From Marisalimonas sp016777705 (lineage in GTDB: Bacteria; Pseudomonadota; Alphaproteobacteria; Puniceispirillales; Marisalimonadaceae), in the NCBI RefSeq assembly GCF_047717795.1, contig NZ_CP159808.1, positions 1 through 64,000 of the forward strand: DNA of 64,000 bases, in the 5' to 3' direction. Position 1 is the first letter of the stretch. Every line of letters begins with the position of its first letter. The position numbers were made by a program, and so were the translations under genes. This document shows positions 37,442-46,166 of this stretch, piece by piece. Under the pieces are notes generated by a model. It had not been told where the DNA came from. It ran no database searches and saw nothing but the letters and a program-made list of their open reading frames with translations.

Positions 37442-39267
37442 TCTTCATTAAATAAATCAGCTAATTGCTCAGTGAGAGCTCCACCAAGTTGTTCTGCGTC
37501 TGTCAAAGTCACAGCTTTATTATAATATCTAGTGACATCATGGCCTATCCCAATAGCAACAAGTTCAATAGGTGACCTGTTTTCTATGAATGAAATAACT
37601 TGTTTTAAATGTAACTCAAGATAATTTCCACTATTTGATGATAAGGTTGTGTCATCTACTGGCGCTCCATCACTTATAACCATCAAAATTTTTCGATCTT
37701 CTAATCTTCCTAATAATCTTTCATGGGCCCAAATTAAGGCTTCACCGTCAATATTCTCTTTTAAAACACCTTCTCGTAGCATTAGGCCTAAAGAATTTTT
37801 TGCTCTTCTCCAAGGTGTGTCAGCAGGTTTATAGATAATGTGTCTTAAATCGTTTAGTCTACCTGGGTAAGAGGGTTTGCCATCATTAATCCATTGTTCT
37901 CTTGATTGTCCACCTTTCCATGCTTTGGTTGTGAAACCTAGAATTTCAACTTTAACTCCACATCTTTCTAAAGTTCGTGCCATTATGTCTGCACAAATGG
38001 CTGCTATGGTTATTGGACGACCTCTCATAGATCCAGAGTTATCAATTAATAAAGTTACAATGGTGTCCCTGAATTTCATATCTTTTTCCTGTTTATAAGA
38101 TAGTGGAAATAATGGTTGAGTAATTATTCTAGAGAGTTTTGATGCGTCTAACATTCCTTCTTCAAGGTCAAAGTTCCATGTTCTATTTTGCTTGGCTTGT
38201 AATTTTCTTTGAAGTTTATTTGCGAGTCTAGCTATAGCTCCTTGTAAAGTTTCCAGTTGTTTGTCTAAGGTTGCTCTCAATCTACTTAACTCTTCTTCTT
38301 CGCATAAGTCTGTGGCGTTCACAATCTCATCAAATTTTGAAGAAAATACTTGATAATTAGAACTATCCTGACTTTTACCTTGATTATGTCCCGCAAGAGG
38401 ATTGGAAGCAATTTCACCCTCACCTTCACCCTCCTGATCCTCTGAATCTCCATCTTGTGCTTCTCCATCTAATTCTCCCTGATCTTCTTGTGTATCTGCA
38501 CCTCCGTCTAAGCCAGCTTCCTGATCATCTTCTGATTCACCTTGAGAAGAATTATTATCATCCTCATTTTCATTTTGGTCAGAGTTGTTGTCTTCATTAT
38601 CATCTTCATTATTACTATTATTATTGTCGGTTTCACCAATATCCGCTTGAAGCGCAGTTAATAACTCTTTTGTTTTTTTTGCAAAAATTTCTTGGTCTTG
38701 AGTATTTTCGGATAGTTGATTTAGAAGATTTCCTATCCTACTATTTATCCAAGGACGCCATTTCTCTAGGGATATTGACGTGTTTGACGGTGAATCTGAA
38801 CCTGTTATTTTTTCTCTTATAACTAAATGAAGTGCATTAACTAAAGCCTCTTTGTCATCGTTGCCAGGAATAGGTAAAACAGCTTCTTTAAATTTTCTTA
38901 CAACTAGTTCTTGTAAATTATTTTTTACACCTAAAAGTTTTTTAGTGCCTTCAGCTTCTATACGAGCTTCTTCTGCTAATTGAAATATTTGAGAAGAAAG
39001 CTCAGATTTAGGAGTTAACTTAGTATGTAAAATTGGATCATGGTATTTTATTTTTAAAGCAATTTTGTCAGCTTCACCTCTTAAACTATTTAATTGCTCT
39101 TTATCTAATTCTTTTAATATTTGAGGCAACCTTATTTCTTTTGAAGATAAGTGGCTTGAAGTACCAGAAAACTTGATTTCACGCTCATTATCTAAGTTAC
39201 CTGAAATCGCTTTTAATGTGGAAGCAGTTGCTATTTGAAATTGAGAATTTTCAGACTTATTAGTCAT
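37438..39267 (-). CDS. cobT: Cobaltochelatase subunit CobT
   Basis: CobT works with the AAA+ protein CobS and the large CobN to insert cobalt into hydrogenobyrinate diamide in aerobic B12 synthesis. The 609-residue protein has an N-terminal domain, a long acidic low-complexity stretch of D, E, N, Q and S (residues about 210-300), and a C-terminal von Willebrand A domain with MIDAS motif LIDNSGSMRG near 405. cobS lies 8 bases upstream. CobN is not in the window, and CobST-like pairs also occur where B12 synthesis is absent, so the true target could differ. Confidence 0.9.
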   Translation of the reverse strand: MTNKSENSQFQIATASTLKAISGNLDNEREIKFSGTSSHLSSKEIRLPQILKELDKEQLNSLRGEADKIALKIKYHDPILHTKLTPKSELSSQIFQLAEEARIEAEGTKKLLGVKNNLQELVVRKFKEAVLPIPGNDDKEALVNALHLVIREKITGSDSPSNTSISLEKWRPWINSRIGNLLNQLSENTQDQEIFAKKTKELLTALQADIGETDNNNSNNEDDNEDNNSDQNENEDDNNSSQGESEDDQEAGLDGGADTQEDQGELDGEAQDGDSEDQEGEGEGEIASNPLAGHNQGKSQDSSNYQVFSSKFDEIVNATDLCEEEELSRLRATLDKQLETLQGAIARLANKLQRKLQAKQNRTWNFDLEEGMLDASKLSRIITQPLFPLSYKQEKDMKFRDTIVTLLIDNSGSMRGRPITIAAICADIMARTLERCGVKVEILGFTTKAWKGGQSREQWINDGKPSYPGRLNDLRHIIYKPADTPWRRAKNSLGLMLREGVLKENIDGEALIWAHERLLGRLEDRKILMVISDGAPVDDTTLSSNSGNYLELHLKQVISFIENRSPIELVAIGIGHDVTRYYNKAVTLTDAEQLGGALTEQLADLFNED

Positions 39268-39275
39268 TTTAGGAT

Positions 39276-40286
39276 TTAATCATCATTGGACTTTTTTGTT
39301 TCAATTAGATCTCTACTAAAACATCTTTGATAATATTCAGATACTATCGGCCTTTCCATTTCATCACACTTATTGAAGAAAGTTAACTTGAATGCTAAAT
39401 CTATATCCTCAATTATATTTGTGTTTTCCGCCCATGTAATCACTGTTCTAGGTGACATTACAGTTGACAGGTCACCTGAAACAAAGCCATTCCTTGTCAG
39501 CTCAGCAATTGCTACCATAGATTTAATAGTTTCCTTACCTTCTTTAGAGCTAAAATTTGGTACTTTAGATATAACAATTTTTTCTTCTGCATCTGCATGT
39601 AGGTAATTTAAAGTTGAAACAATAGACCATCTATCCATCTGACCTTGATTGATTTGTTGCGTTCCATGATATAAACCTGTGGTATCACCTAATCCAACTG
39701 TGTTAGCAGTAGCAAATAATCTAAAATTTTGATGAGGATTAATTACCCTATTATTATCCAATAGCGTTAATTTTCCAGCCACTTCAAGTACTCTTTGAAT
39801 AACAAACATAACATCTGCTCTTCCTGCGTCATATTCATCAAAAACAATGGCAACTGGGTTTTGAAGTGCCCAAGGTAAAACGCCTTCTCTAAACTCTGTA
39901 ACTTGCTTACCTTCTTTAAGAACTATGGCATCCTTCCCAACTAAGTCTAAACGGCTAATGTGACTATCCAGGTTAACTCGAACACACGGCCAATTCAATC
40001 TTGCTGCAACTTGTTCTATGTGTGTAGATTTCCCAGTTCCATGGTAACCTTGTATCATGACTCTTCTATTGTAACAAAAGCCTGCTAAAATTGCTTTAGT
40101 TGTAACTTCGTCAAATAAGTAAGAGTCATCAATTTCAGGCACAAATTTAGTCTTTTCTTTAAATCCTAAAATTTTCATACTTGTTTTAAAACCAAAGGTT
40201 TTTTCTGAATCTATAACTAAGGACAGTGAATTAGGAAAAGTGTCTTCGTTAAAGTCCATATTGTTAGTTAAACTAACTTTGTTCAT
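39276..40286 (-). CDS. cobS: Cobaltochelatase AAA+ subunit CobS
   Basis: CobS is a MoxR-like AAA+ ATPase that forms a ring with CobT. Walker A is GYHGTGKSTH near residue 78, Walker B is VAIVFDEYDAG near 135, and sensor 1 is RLFATANTVG near 190. The YHGTQQINQGQMDRW segment near 207 is typical of CobS. The 336-residue length is normal. It lies between a J-domain gene (23 bases upstream) and cobT (8 bases downstream), an order conserved in alphaproteobacteria. Confidence 0.93.
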   Translation of the reverse strand: MNKVSLTNNMDFNEDTFPNSLSLVIDSEKTFGFKTSMKILGFKEKTKFVPEIDDSYLFDEVTTKAILAGFCYNRRVMIQGYHGTGKSTHIEQVAARLNWPCVRVNLDSHISRLDLVGKDAIVLKEGKQVTEFREGVLPWALQNPVAIVFDEYDAGRADVMFVIQRVLEVAGKLTLLDNNRVINPHQNFRLFATANTVGLGDTTGLYHGTQQINQGQMDRWSIVSTLNYLHADAEEKIVISKVPNFSSKEGKETIKSMVAIAELTRNGFVSGDLSTVMSPRTVITWAENTNIIEDIDLAFKLTFFNKCDEMERPIVSEYYQRCFSRDLIETKKSNDD

Positions 40287-40309
40287 TATAAATTCTCCAG
40301 ATATAGGTT

Positions 40310-40849
40310 TTATTTTTTAGTTTCAAGTTTTGTAAAAGTTTTTAAAATTGTTTTATATGCATTAGATATATCAATAAATTTATCCTTATTATTTGTAGAT
40401 GCAACTGAATTTTGTGTATCTGGATGCCATTTCTTAGCAAGTATTTTATATCTTGATTTAATTTCTTTCAGAGTACTGTCTGAATTAAGTTCTAGAACTT
40501 TAAAACAGTTTTCTAATTTTTTATCAATTACTTTATTTTTCTTTATTTGTTTTTGTTCATCAAAGAATTTAAAGGCTTTTTCAAAATCGTGATTTATTGT
40601 TTTAGTGCCAAATTTCCAGCTAGGTCTATCCCATGTAACAGATTTTCGTATCTCAACTTCTAGCTCTTCTTCGTTTAAACCAGCAAAATAATTCCATGAC
40701 TTATTAAAAGCTCTTACATGGTCGATACAAAAATAATAATATTCTTTAAGATTGTTTCTTGATTTAGGTGCAGGATATAATCCTAATTCTTCACAATCAG
40801 GACTGTTACAAATTCTATTATGATTTTGTTGGTATTTTGTTTTCAGCAT
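40310..40849 (-). CDS. J-domain (DnaJ-like) protein upstream of cobS
   Basis: The C-terminal part (residues about 112-175) is a J domain: CFKVLELNSDSTLKEIKSRY, then LAKKWHPDTQ with the HPD motif near 141, needed to stimulate a DnaK-type ATPase. The N-terminal part has cysteines and histidines (CNSPDCEELG near 12, YYFCIDHVR near 37) and may bind metal. No G/F-rich linker is present, so it is a specialised J protein. Position before cobS suggests a shared task with CobST, but that is inference. Confidence 0.88.
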   Translation of the reverse strand: MLKTKYQQNHNRICNSPDCEELGLYPAPKSRNNLKEYYYFCIDHVRAFNKSWNYFAGLNEEELEVEIRKSVTWDRPSWKFGTKTINHDFEKAFKFFDEQKQIKKNKVIDKKLENCFKVLELNSDSTLKEIKSRYKILAKKWHPDTQNSVASTNNKDKFIDISNAYKTILKTFTKLETKK

Positions 40850-40950
40850 ATTACTTCGCTTTTTGTTTTATTAATTATATGATTATGAATTGATACGTGC
40901 AACATTGTAATTTGTTTTTTTTAAATATTAATATGTAGTGGAAAAATTTA

Positions 40951-41232
40951 ATGATTAGAAAAAAAAAGATAGAAACAACGATAAGTGAACTTTTTCAACC
41001 TTATTTTTTTTCTGTTAAGGATGTTTCAGAACAACATCGAGGTCATCAAAGTTTTAAAGAAAATGTTGAAAGCCATTTTGAGGTGATAATAGTTTCACAA
41101 AAATTTGATAATAAAAGTAAAATTCTAAGACATAGAATGATAAATGAATGTCTACAAGAAGATTTTCAGTCCGATCTTCATTCTGTTTCTATTAAAGCTT
41201 TCACAATTGATGAGTACAAAAATATTAATTAA
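40951..41232 (+). CDS. BolA family protein
   Basis: BolA-like proteins pair with monothiol glutaredoxins and iron-sulfur clusters, or act as regulators. The 93-residue protein has the fold's core: RGHQSFKENVESHFEVIIVS, then RHRMINECLQEDFQSDLHSVSIK (RHRMINECLQ, then HSVSIKAFT). The conserved histidine in the final segment is present. It is divergent from the J-protein gene over 101 bases and overlaps the corC stop by 8 bases. Confidence 0.88.
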   Translation: MIRKKKIETTISELFQPYFFSVKDVSEQHRGHQSFKENVESHFEVIIVSQKFDNKSKILRHRMINECLQEDFQSDLHSVSIKAFTIDEYKNIN

Positions 41233-42499
41233 GTTTTTTGTCCGAGTTACTTTCAAATTCGTTCCATAATCTTAACTGAGAAATAAAATTACCCTTTTTT
41301 TGAAGAATTCTAAACCTAACGTCAAAGAACCTAAACTCTTGCCCAGGCTCTGGAATAGTTTTTGACTCATATAAAACTAAACCAGCAATAGTATTAGCAT
41401 TTTGGTCAGGTAGATTCCAGCTAAGTGATCTATTTAAGTCTCGAATAGTAACAGATCCATCAACAATAAAAGAACCATCAGGCTGATTTTTTACTCCCTT
41501 AACTGAAATATCAGTTTCATCGTCAATTTCTCCAACTATTTCTTCCAAAATATCTTCTAAAGTAACAATGCCTCTAAAATCGCCATATTCATCGACTACA
41601 ACAGCAAAATGTTCTCTTCTAGTTTTAAAAATTTCTAATTGATCAAACAATAATGTAGTTTCTGGAGCAAAATATGGTTGAATAACCAATTCAGAAATAT
41701 TAATTGAATTAATATTTTTAAAGTTTTTTCTTCTTAAATTTCTAAATAATTCTTTCGCATGAAGTATACCTATAATATTATCTGAATTTCCTGAGTAAAT
41801 TGGAATTCTTGTAAAAGGGCTTTCCCCAACAACTTTGAATATAAATTCAGGTTCAGACTTACTATCAATCATTGTTACAGCGCCACGATGTGTCATTACA
41901 GCTTCAATTGTTACGTCGTCCATATCAAGCATACTTGACATCATTTTCCCACGTTCTTTATCACGGCTTTCAGTTCCTGCATGTAATTTAATCATGCCTT
42001 TGAGTTCTTCTGTTTTTGCTTCATCATCTTCAATAATTGGTCCAGACACAATTTTTGCAAAACGTTCTGTAATAAATGTTGCTGGTGTTAATATAACAAT
42101 TATAAAATTGATAATTGGAGCTACTAATAAAGCTGTTTGGTCTGCATGGTTATAAGCGTATGTTTTGGGGATTACTTCTGCAAAAATAACTAGTATAATT
42201 GTCAGTAAAATAGTTACAACAATTAAACCATATTCATCAAAAAAATTTATAGCAAAACTTGTTGCGTATACAGAAGCAATAATATTTACTAAATTATTGA
42301 CGATTAATATTGAGCTAATCATTTTCTCTTTTTTTGCTAATATTTTTTGAATAATAATTGCTCTTTTATTCCCTTGAAGAGCAAGCTGATGAATTCTAGG
42401 TTCTGATACCGCAGTTAATGCTGTTTCAGAGCTTGAGAAGAAAGCTGATAATACAATTAAAGATAAGATATTTATGATAAAAAAAACTAATTCAGGCAT
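41225..42499 (-). CDS. CorC/HlyC family membrane protein (DUF21-CBS-CorC_HlyC)
   Basis: An N-terminal DUF21 domain with four hydrophobic segments (about 5-140) is followed by two CBS repeats (VMTHRGAVTMIDSKS near 200; VIQPYFAPETTLLFDQL and VVDEYGDFRGIVTLEDILEE near 265-315) and a C-terminal transporter-associated domain. Such proteins are linked to magnesium/cobalt efflux or transport regulation. The 424-residue length is normal. Its start overlaps the aroB stop by one base, so it is part of the aroK-aroB-corC operon, conserved in alphaproteobacteria. Confidence 0.92.
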   Translation of the reverse strand: MPELVFFIINILSLIVLSAFFSSSETALTAVSEPRIHQLALQGNKRAIIIQKILAKKEKMISSILIVNNLVNIIASVYATSFAINFFDEYGLIVVTILLTIILVIFAEVIPKTYAYNHADQTALLVAPIINFIIVILTPATFITERFAKIVSGPIIEDDEAKTEELKGMIKLHAGTESRDKERGKMMSSMLDMDDVTIEAVMTHRGAVTMIDSKSEPEFIFKVVGESPFTRIPIYSGNSDNIIGILHAKELFRNLRRKNFKNINSINISELVIQPYFAPETTLLFDQLEIFKTRREHFAVVVDEYGDFRGIVTLEDILEEIVGEIDDETDISVKGVKNQPDGSFIVDGSVTIRDLNRSLSWNLPDQNANTIAGLVLYESKTIPEPGQEFRFFDVRFRILQKKGNFISQLRLWNEFESNSDKKLN

Positions 42500-43632
42500 T
42501 ATATCTCTTTGTCTATAAAATCAATTAAATGATTAACATTCACATCGTTTTTTATGAAGGATTCTCCAATTTTATTATTTAATATAAAGGTGAATTTATT
42601 ATTACGTGTTTTTTTGTCATATTTAAATTTTTCAATCATTTCCGGCGTATTAATCGAGAAGTTTTTTATTTCTTTTAAAGAGGTAGGAAGTTTTGATTTC
42701 TTAAATATATTTAAAACTCTTTCAACATCAGCCTTTGAGCAAAATCCAGACATATTTGAAAATTTAAAAGCCATACATATTCCAATTGCAACAGCTTCTC
42801 CATGTATAATTTTTCCGTCAAAATTTCCAAATGATTCTATTGCATGCCCAAATGTATGGCCCAGGTTTAATAACGCTCTATTACCATTTTCTTTTTCATC
42901 TTTTTGTATTATTTCTGCTTTGATTTGGCAGCATTCAGCAATTACTTTTTCAAGTTGAAAACTTTCATAGTTGAAAATATTTTCAAGTTCTAATTCAAGC
43001 CAGTTAAAAAATTTTTTATTTTTTATAAGACCATATTTTATAACTTCAGCAAATCCAGCCCTAAATTCTCTTTCTGGGAGTGATTTTAATATATTGATAT
43101 CTGCAATTACTGCTAAAGGTTGGTGAAAAGATCCAATTAAATTTTTGCCAAGCTTAGAGTTTACTCCAGTTTTACCACCAACAGAGCTATCCACTTGTGA
43201 CAAAAGAGTAGTTGGAATATTTATAAACTGAATACCTCTTAATAATACCGAAGCCACAAACCCAGCAATGTCTCCAATAACTCCGCCCCCAAAAGCAATT
43301 ATCACACATTCCCTATCAATTTCATACGATAAAGCTTGCTCAACAATATTTGTTAGTTGTAGCATGTTTTTAGTTTGATCTCCCCCAGAAACAGGTATTA
43401 AATTAACTGATAGAGAGTTTTCTTGTATTAGTTTAAAAAAATCCATAAATGTTTTATCTAATACATTTTTAGATGAGAAAAAATTGTCATAAATAATGAT
43501 AATTTTTTTGTTTTCAATATATTTCTTGAGAAGGTTATTAGCCTTAGTTAAGATGTTATTTCCTACAAAAACAGGGTAAGAAAGACTTTCTATTTCTTTT
43601 TTTAAAGAGACATTTATTATTTCCATTTTCAT
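42499..43632 (-). CDS. aroB: 3-dehydroquinate synthase
   Basis: AroB converts DAHP to 3-dehydroquinate, the second shikimate step, using NAD and a divalent metal. The NAD-binding region is AFGGGVIGDIAGFVASVLLRG (split: GGGVIGDIAGF and ASVLLRG) near residue 113. PTTLLSQVDSSVGGKTGVN (TTLLSQVDSS, VGGKTGVN) is near 142, and metal ligands lie in LNLGHTFGHAIE near 255. The 377-residue length is normal. It overlaps aroK by 4 bases. Confidence 0.97.
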   Translation of the reverse strand: MKMEIINVSLKKEIESLSYPVFVGNNILTKANNLLKKYIENKKIIIIYDNFFSSKNVLDKTFMDFFKLIQENSLSVNLIPVSGGDQTKNMLQLTNIVEQALSYEIDRECVIIAFGGGVIGDIAGFVASVLLRGIQFINIPTTLLSQVDSSVGGKTGVNSKLGKNLIGSFHQPLAVIADINILKSLPEREFRAGFAEVIKYGLIKNKKFFNWLELELENIFNYESFQLEKVIAECCQIKAEIIQKDEKENGNRALLNLGHTFGHAIESFGNFDGKIIHGEAVAIGICMAFKFSNMSGFCSKADVERVLNIFKKSKLPTSLKEIKNFSINTPEMIEKFKYDKKTRNNKFTFILNNKIGESFIKNDVNVNHLIDFIDKEI

Positions 43633-44213
43633 CTATAATCTTTTTTGTTTTGTGGAGATATAAATTGTATCATTTTTTTTGTTATTTGTTTTTGTGTTAG
43701 ATTATAAGCGTTTAATTGATGATGTGAAAGTGAATAATATTTTACTCTTTTACTCAAAATTTCAGTAATTGATTTTTCAACATTTCCTTTTATCATTGGC
43801 CTTTTTGAACCGTCTCCAATACGTTTAATAAGAATATCTGTTGGAACATTTAGCCAAATGACTTTGGTGTTTTTTAACAATAATTCCCGTGAATTTTGAT
43901 TATCAAAAGCTCCCCCGCCTATGCTAACAATTGCTTTTTCATTCCTACTGATTGCATTATTAATGACAATTTTAATTTTTGCCTCTTCAACTCTCCTAAA
44001 ATAAGCTTCACCGTGGGATTTAAAAAGTTCTTTTATAGAAGTGTTAAGATCTTTTTCAATTAGGTCATCTATATCATAAAAGTTTACATTAAGACTTTTA
44101 GAAACAATATACCCAAGCTTTGATTTTCCTGCTCCCATCATACCAATTATTGTGGTAAGTTGTGCATGGTCAGGTTCTTTGCCTAAATAATTGGTTTCTT
44201 GACATGTTAACAT
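43629..44213 (-). CDS. aroK: Shikimate kinase
   Basis: AroK phosphorylates shikimate with ATP. Walker A is IGMMGAGKSKLG near residue 23, the shikimate-binding DIDDLIEKD is near 47, GEAYFRRVEE near 67, and SIGGGAFD near 96; the LID-type arginine region is DGSKRPMIKG near 131. The 194-residue length includes about 20 residues before the kinase core. It is first in a minus-strand operon with aroB and corC, divergent from the small membrane-protein gene over about 150 bases. Confidence 0.96.
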   Translation of the reverse strand: MLTCQETNYLGKEPDHAQLTTIIGMMGAGKSKLGYIVSKSLNVNFYDIDDLIEKDLNTSIKELFKSHGEAYFRRVEEAKIKIVINNAISRNEKAIVSIGGGAFDNQNSRELLLKNTKVIWLNVPTDILIKRIGDGSKRPMIKGNVEKSITEILSKRVKYYSLSHHQLNAYNLTQKQITKKMIQFISPQNKKDYR

Positions 44214-44360
44214 GATGACAAAATATCATATTAATATATTAAAGACATTAAATTTATGGAAAAATTTATTAATGATTAATGTATTATAAAAAAATCAGAC
44301 ACTTTAGACAAAAACTCGCCATATTTTGTTTGTAAGTTAAAAATAATATTAGGATTCCTT

Positions 44361-44501
44361 ATGAAAAATTATAAATTTTTATTAATATTTTTGTCTCTTC
44401 TCGTTTTAGGAGCTTTTGTTGCTCTTAAATATATAGATATGCCAGCACCTCACAAAGTTCAAATTAAAATATTAGATGTAAATGATAATGAAGTTAAATA
44501 A
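44361..44501 (+). CDS. 46-residue single-pass membrane protein, conserved-type small ORF
   Basis: The ORF reads MKNYKFLLIFLSLLVLG, then AFVALKYIDMPAPHKVQIKI and LDVNDNEVK. One transmembrane helix is followed by a short tail with the motif D-M-P-A-P. Alphaproteobacteria often have a similarly short protein with a D-I-P-A-P motif beside aroK, which supports this as a real gene; I recall this from general knowledge and cannot verify it. Ribosome site AGGA lies about 8 bases upstream. Its end overlaps the following gene by 20 bases. Function is unknown. Confidence 0.7.
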   Translation: MKNYKFLLIFLSLLVLGAFVALKYIDMPAPHKVQIKILDVNDNEVK

Positions 44502-46155
44502 ATCTTTAATCAGTTTTTTCAAATATAGTTTTTACTTTATAGTTATAACTTATTTTAATTTTGCTATAGCTCAAGTTGATACGTCTAATAAAAAGGAAGC
44601 TTACTCTAATGTTAAAAAACTCAATATTGAAGTAAGTAATCTTGAAAAACCGTCTTTAGGTTCAATTGGAGTTAAAACAAAGTTAAACAATATTATGGGT
44701 TTGGATATATGGAAAGATATGAGCGCAACAAATATAGTTGAGCATTTTAGCTATATTCCAGACGTCGTAACTAGTAAAAGCCTTCAAGCTCTTTTAATAC
44801 AGTTATATTTGAGTTCTTCAAATCCTCCAAGCGGAACATCTGAAGAAATAATTAAATTTTTAGAGACTAGGTTATTTAAATTAAAAAGTAGTGGTCAAAG
44901 TGAAAAATTTTATCAGTTAATTAATCAATTACCTGATGGTGAGAGATGGAATATTTGGAAACAGTGGATTATTGAATATGAATTAATTGGACGTCAAGAT
45001 CAAAAAGCATGTAGTAATGTTTATGAGGGTTCAAAAAACAATTCTAATCACTTTTGGCAAACAGCCAGAATTTTTTGCTTATCAATTAATGATAAAGTAA
45101 GTCAAGCTGAATTTATACTTGATTTATTAAAAGTTAAAGGTTTTGAAGACCCTATTTTTGAAAATTTATTTCAAATTATGAACAACGAAAAAGAAAAATT
45201 TGAATTAAAAAATAAAGATAATCAAATATTACCTATTCATTTAATTATGATGGATACAATTAAGATACCAATAAAAATCAATTATATTGCTCATTTGGGA
45301 ATAGAATACACTGAATCTTTGTTGAAACTCACATACTTAACTCCCAAGGCGCGTTCATTCTTATTAGATAAAAAAATTAATTTCACATTTGTGTCCACCG
45401 ACCAAATTATTTTAGATTACAAATCTGTTAGTGATGGAGTTATAGATATTGAAAATTCTATATCAAATTACAAAAAAACACCAAATGGACAAAGTAGAGC
45501 GAATGTTTGGTTTTCTGTCCTAAGTATAAAAGATGAAGTGAAAAAAGCAGAAACGATTTTAAACTTTTTGAAGTTAGAAATGAAGGTTGGTAGATTTTAT
45601 GATAGTGTTAATTTATACTTGCCAACTCTTAATAAAATTAAAAATTCTTCTTTGACAAAAGAATTAAATGATACAATTAGAAAAATAAATATAGCTTCTA
45701 ATCCAGACTTATATGATGGAAATAACTTAGCAAATATTCTTATGTTAAAAAAAGATAAAGAATGGGATTGGAATTTGATTTTAAGTCAAAAAGCTTGGCC
45801 GATTATCCCTGTTATTGAAAGAGCTGGAATGATAGGGCCTGAAAATATAAAATGGTTAGATTTTATAAATAAGTTCAATCAAAACAGTTTTGATGAGAAA
45901 ACATATAATAAATGGAACAGAAACTTTGATCTGAATACTTATATATTATCAAAATCTATAGAACAAGCAGCTAAAGAAAATAAAAAATCTTTGACAATTT
46001 TGTTAGTAGCTAGGTTGGTCAACAATAATCCTTTTGAAGATTTTGACTTAAATTATTTATTAATTATAAGAAACGCACTTGTAGATATAGGTTTTGAAGA
46101 TTTAGCAAACAATATTACTTATGAAATAATGACATATAAAATTATTAACTTTTAA
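44482..46155 (+). CDS. Exported protein of unknown function, 557 residues
   Basis: I do not recognise this family with certainty. An N-terminal hydrophobic segment (FFKYSFYFIVITYFNFAIA) is a likely signal peptide. The rest is predicted mainly helical, with LDIWKDMSATNIVEHFSYIP near 75, then LLIQLYLSSSNPPSG near 108, and repeated W-containing helices, which may form a TPR-like or alpha-solenoid structure. Several W and L positions recur, but no catalytic motif is seen. It lies between a small membrane protein (overlap 20 bases) and xerD (11 bases on). Start may be ATG at 44482 or 44488. Confidence 0.75.
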   Translation: MIMKLNKSLISFFKYSFYFIVITYFNFAIAQVDTSNKKEAYSNVKKLNIEVSNLEKPSLGSIGVKTKLNNIMGLDIWKDMSATNIVEHFSYIPDVVTSKSLQALLIQLYLSSSNPPSGTSEEIIKFLETRLFKLKSSGQSEKFYQLINQLPDGERWNIWKQWIIEYELIGRQDQKACSNVYEGSKNNSNHFWQTARIFCLSINDKVSQAEFILDLLKVKGFEDPIFENLFQIMNNEKEKFELKNKDNQILPIHLIMMDTIKIPIKINYIAHLGIEYTESLLKLTYLTPKARSFLLDKKINFTFVSTDQIILDYKSVSDGVIDIENSISNYKKTPNGQSRANVWFSVLSIKDEVKKAETILNFLKLEMKVGRFYDSVNLYLPTLNKIKNSSLTKELNDTIRKINIASNPDLYDGNNLANILMLKKDKEWDWNLILSQKAWPIIPVIERAGMIGPENIKWLDFINKFNQNSFDEKTYNKWNRNFDLNTYILSKSIEQAAKENKKSLTILLVARLVNNNPFEDFDLNYLLIIRNALVDIGFEDLANNITYEIMTYKIINF

Positions 46156-46166
46156 TAAAAACACCA

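Noticed and set aside
38457..38822. 121-residue plus-strand ORF rich in H, Y and L
   Set aside because: It mirrors the acidic D/E/N repeat region of cobT on the other strand.
42554..42958. 134-residue plus-strand ORF
   Set aside because: It is a shadow of aroB on the opposite strand.
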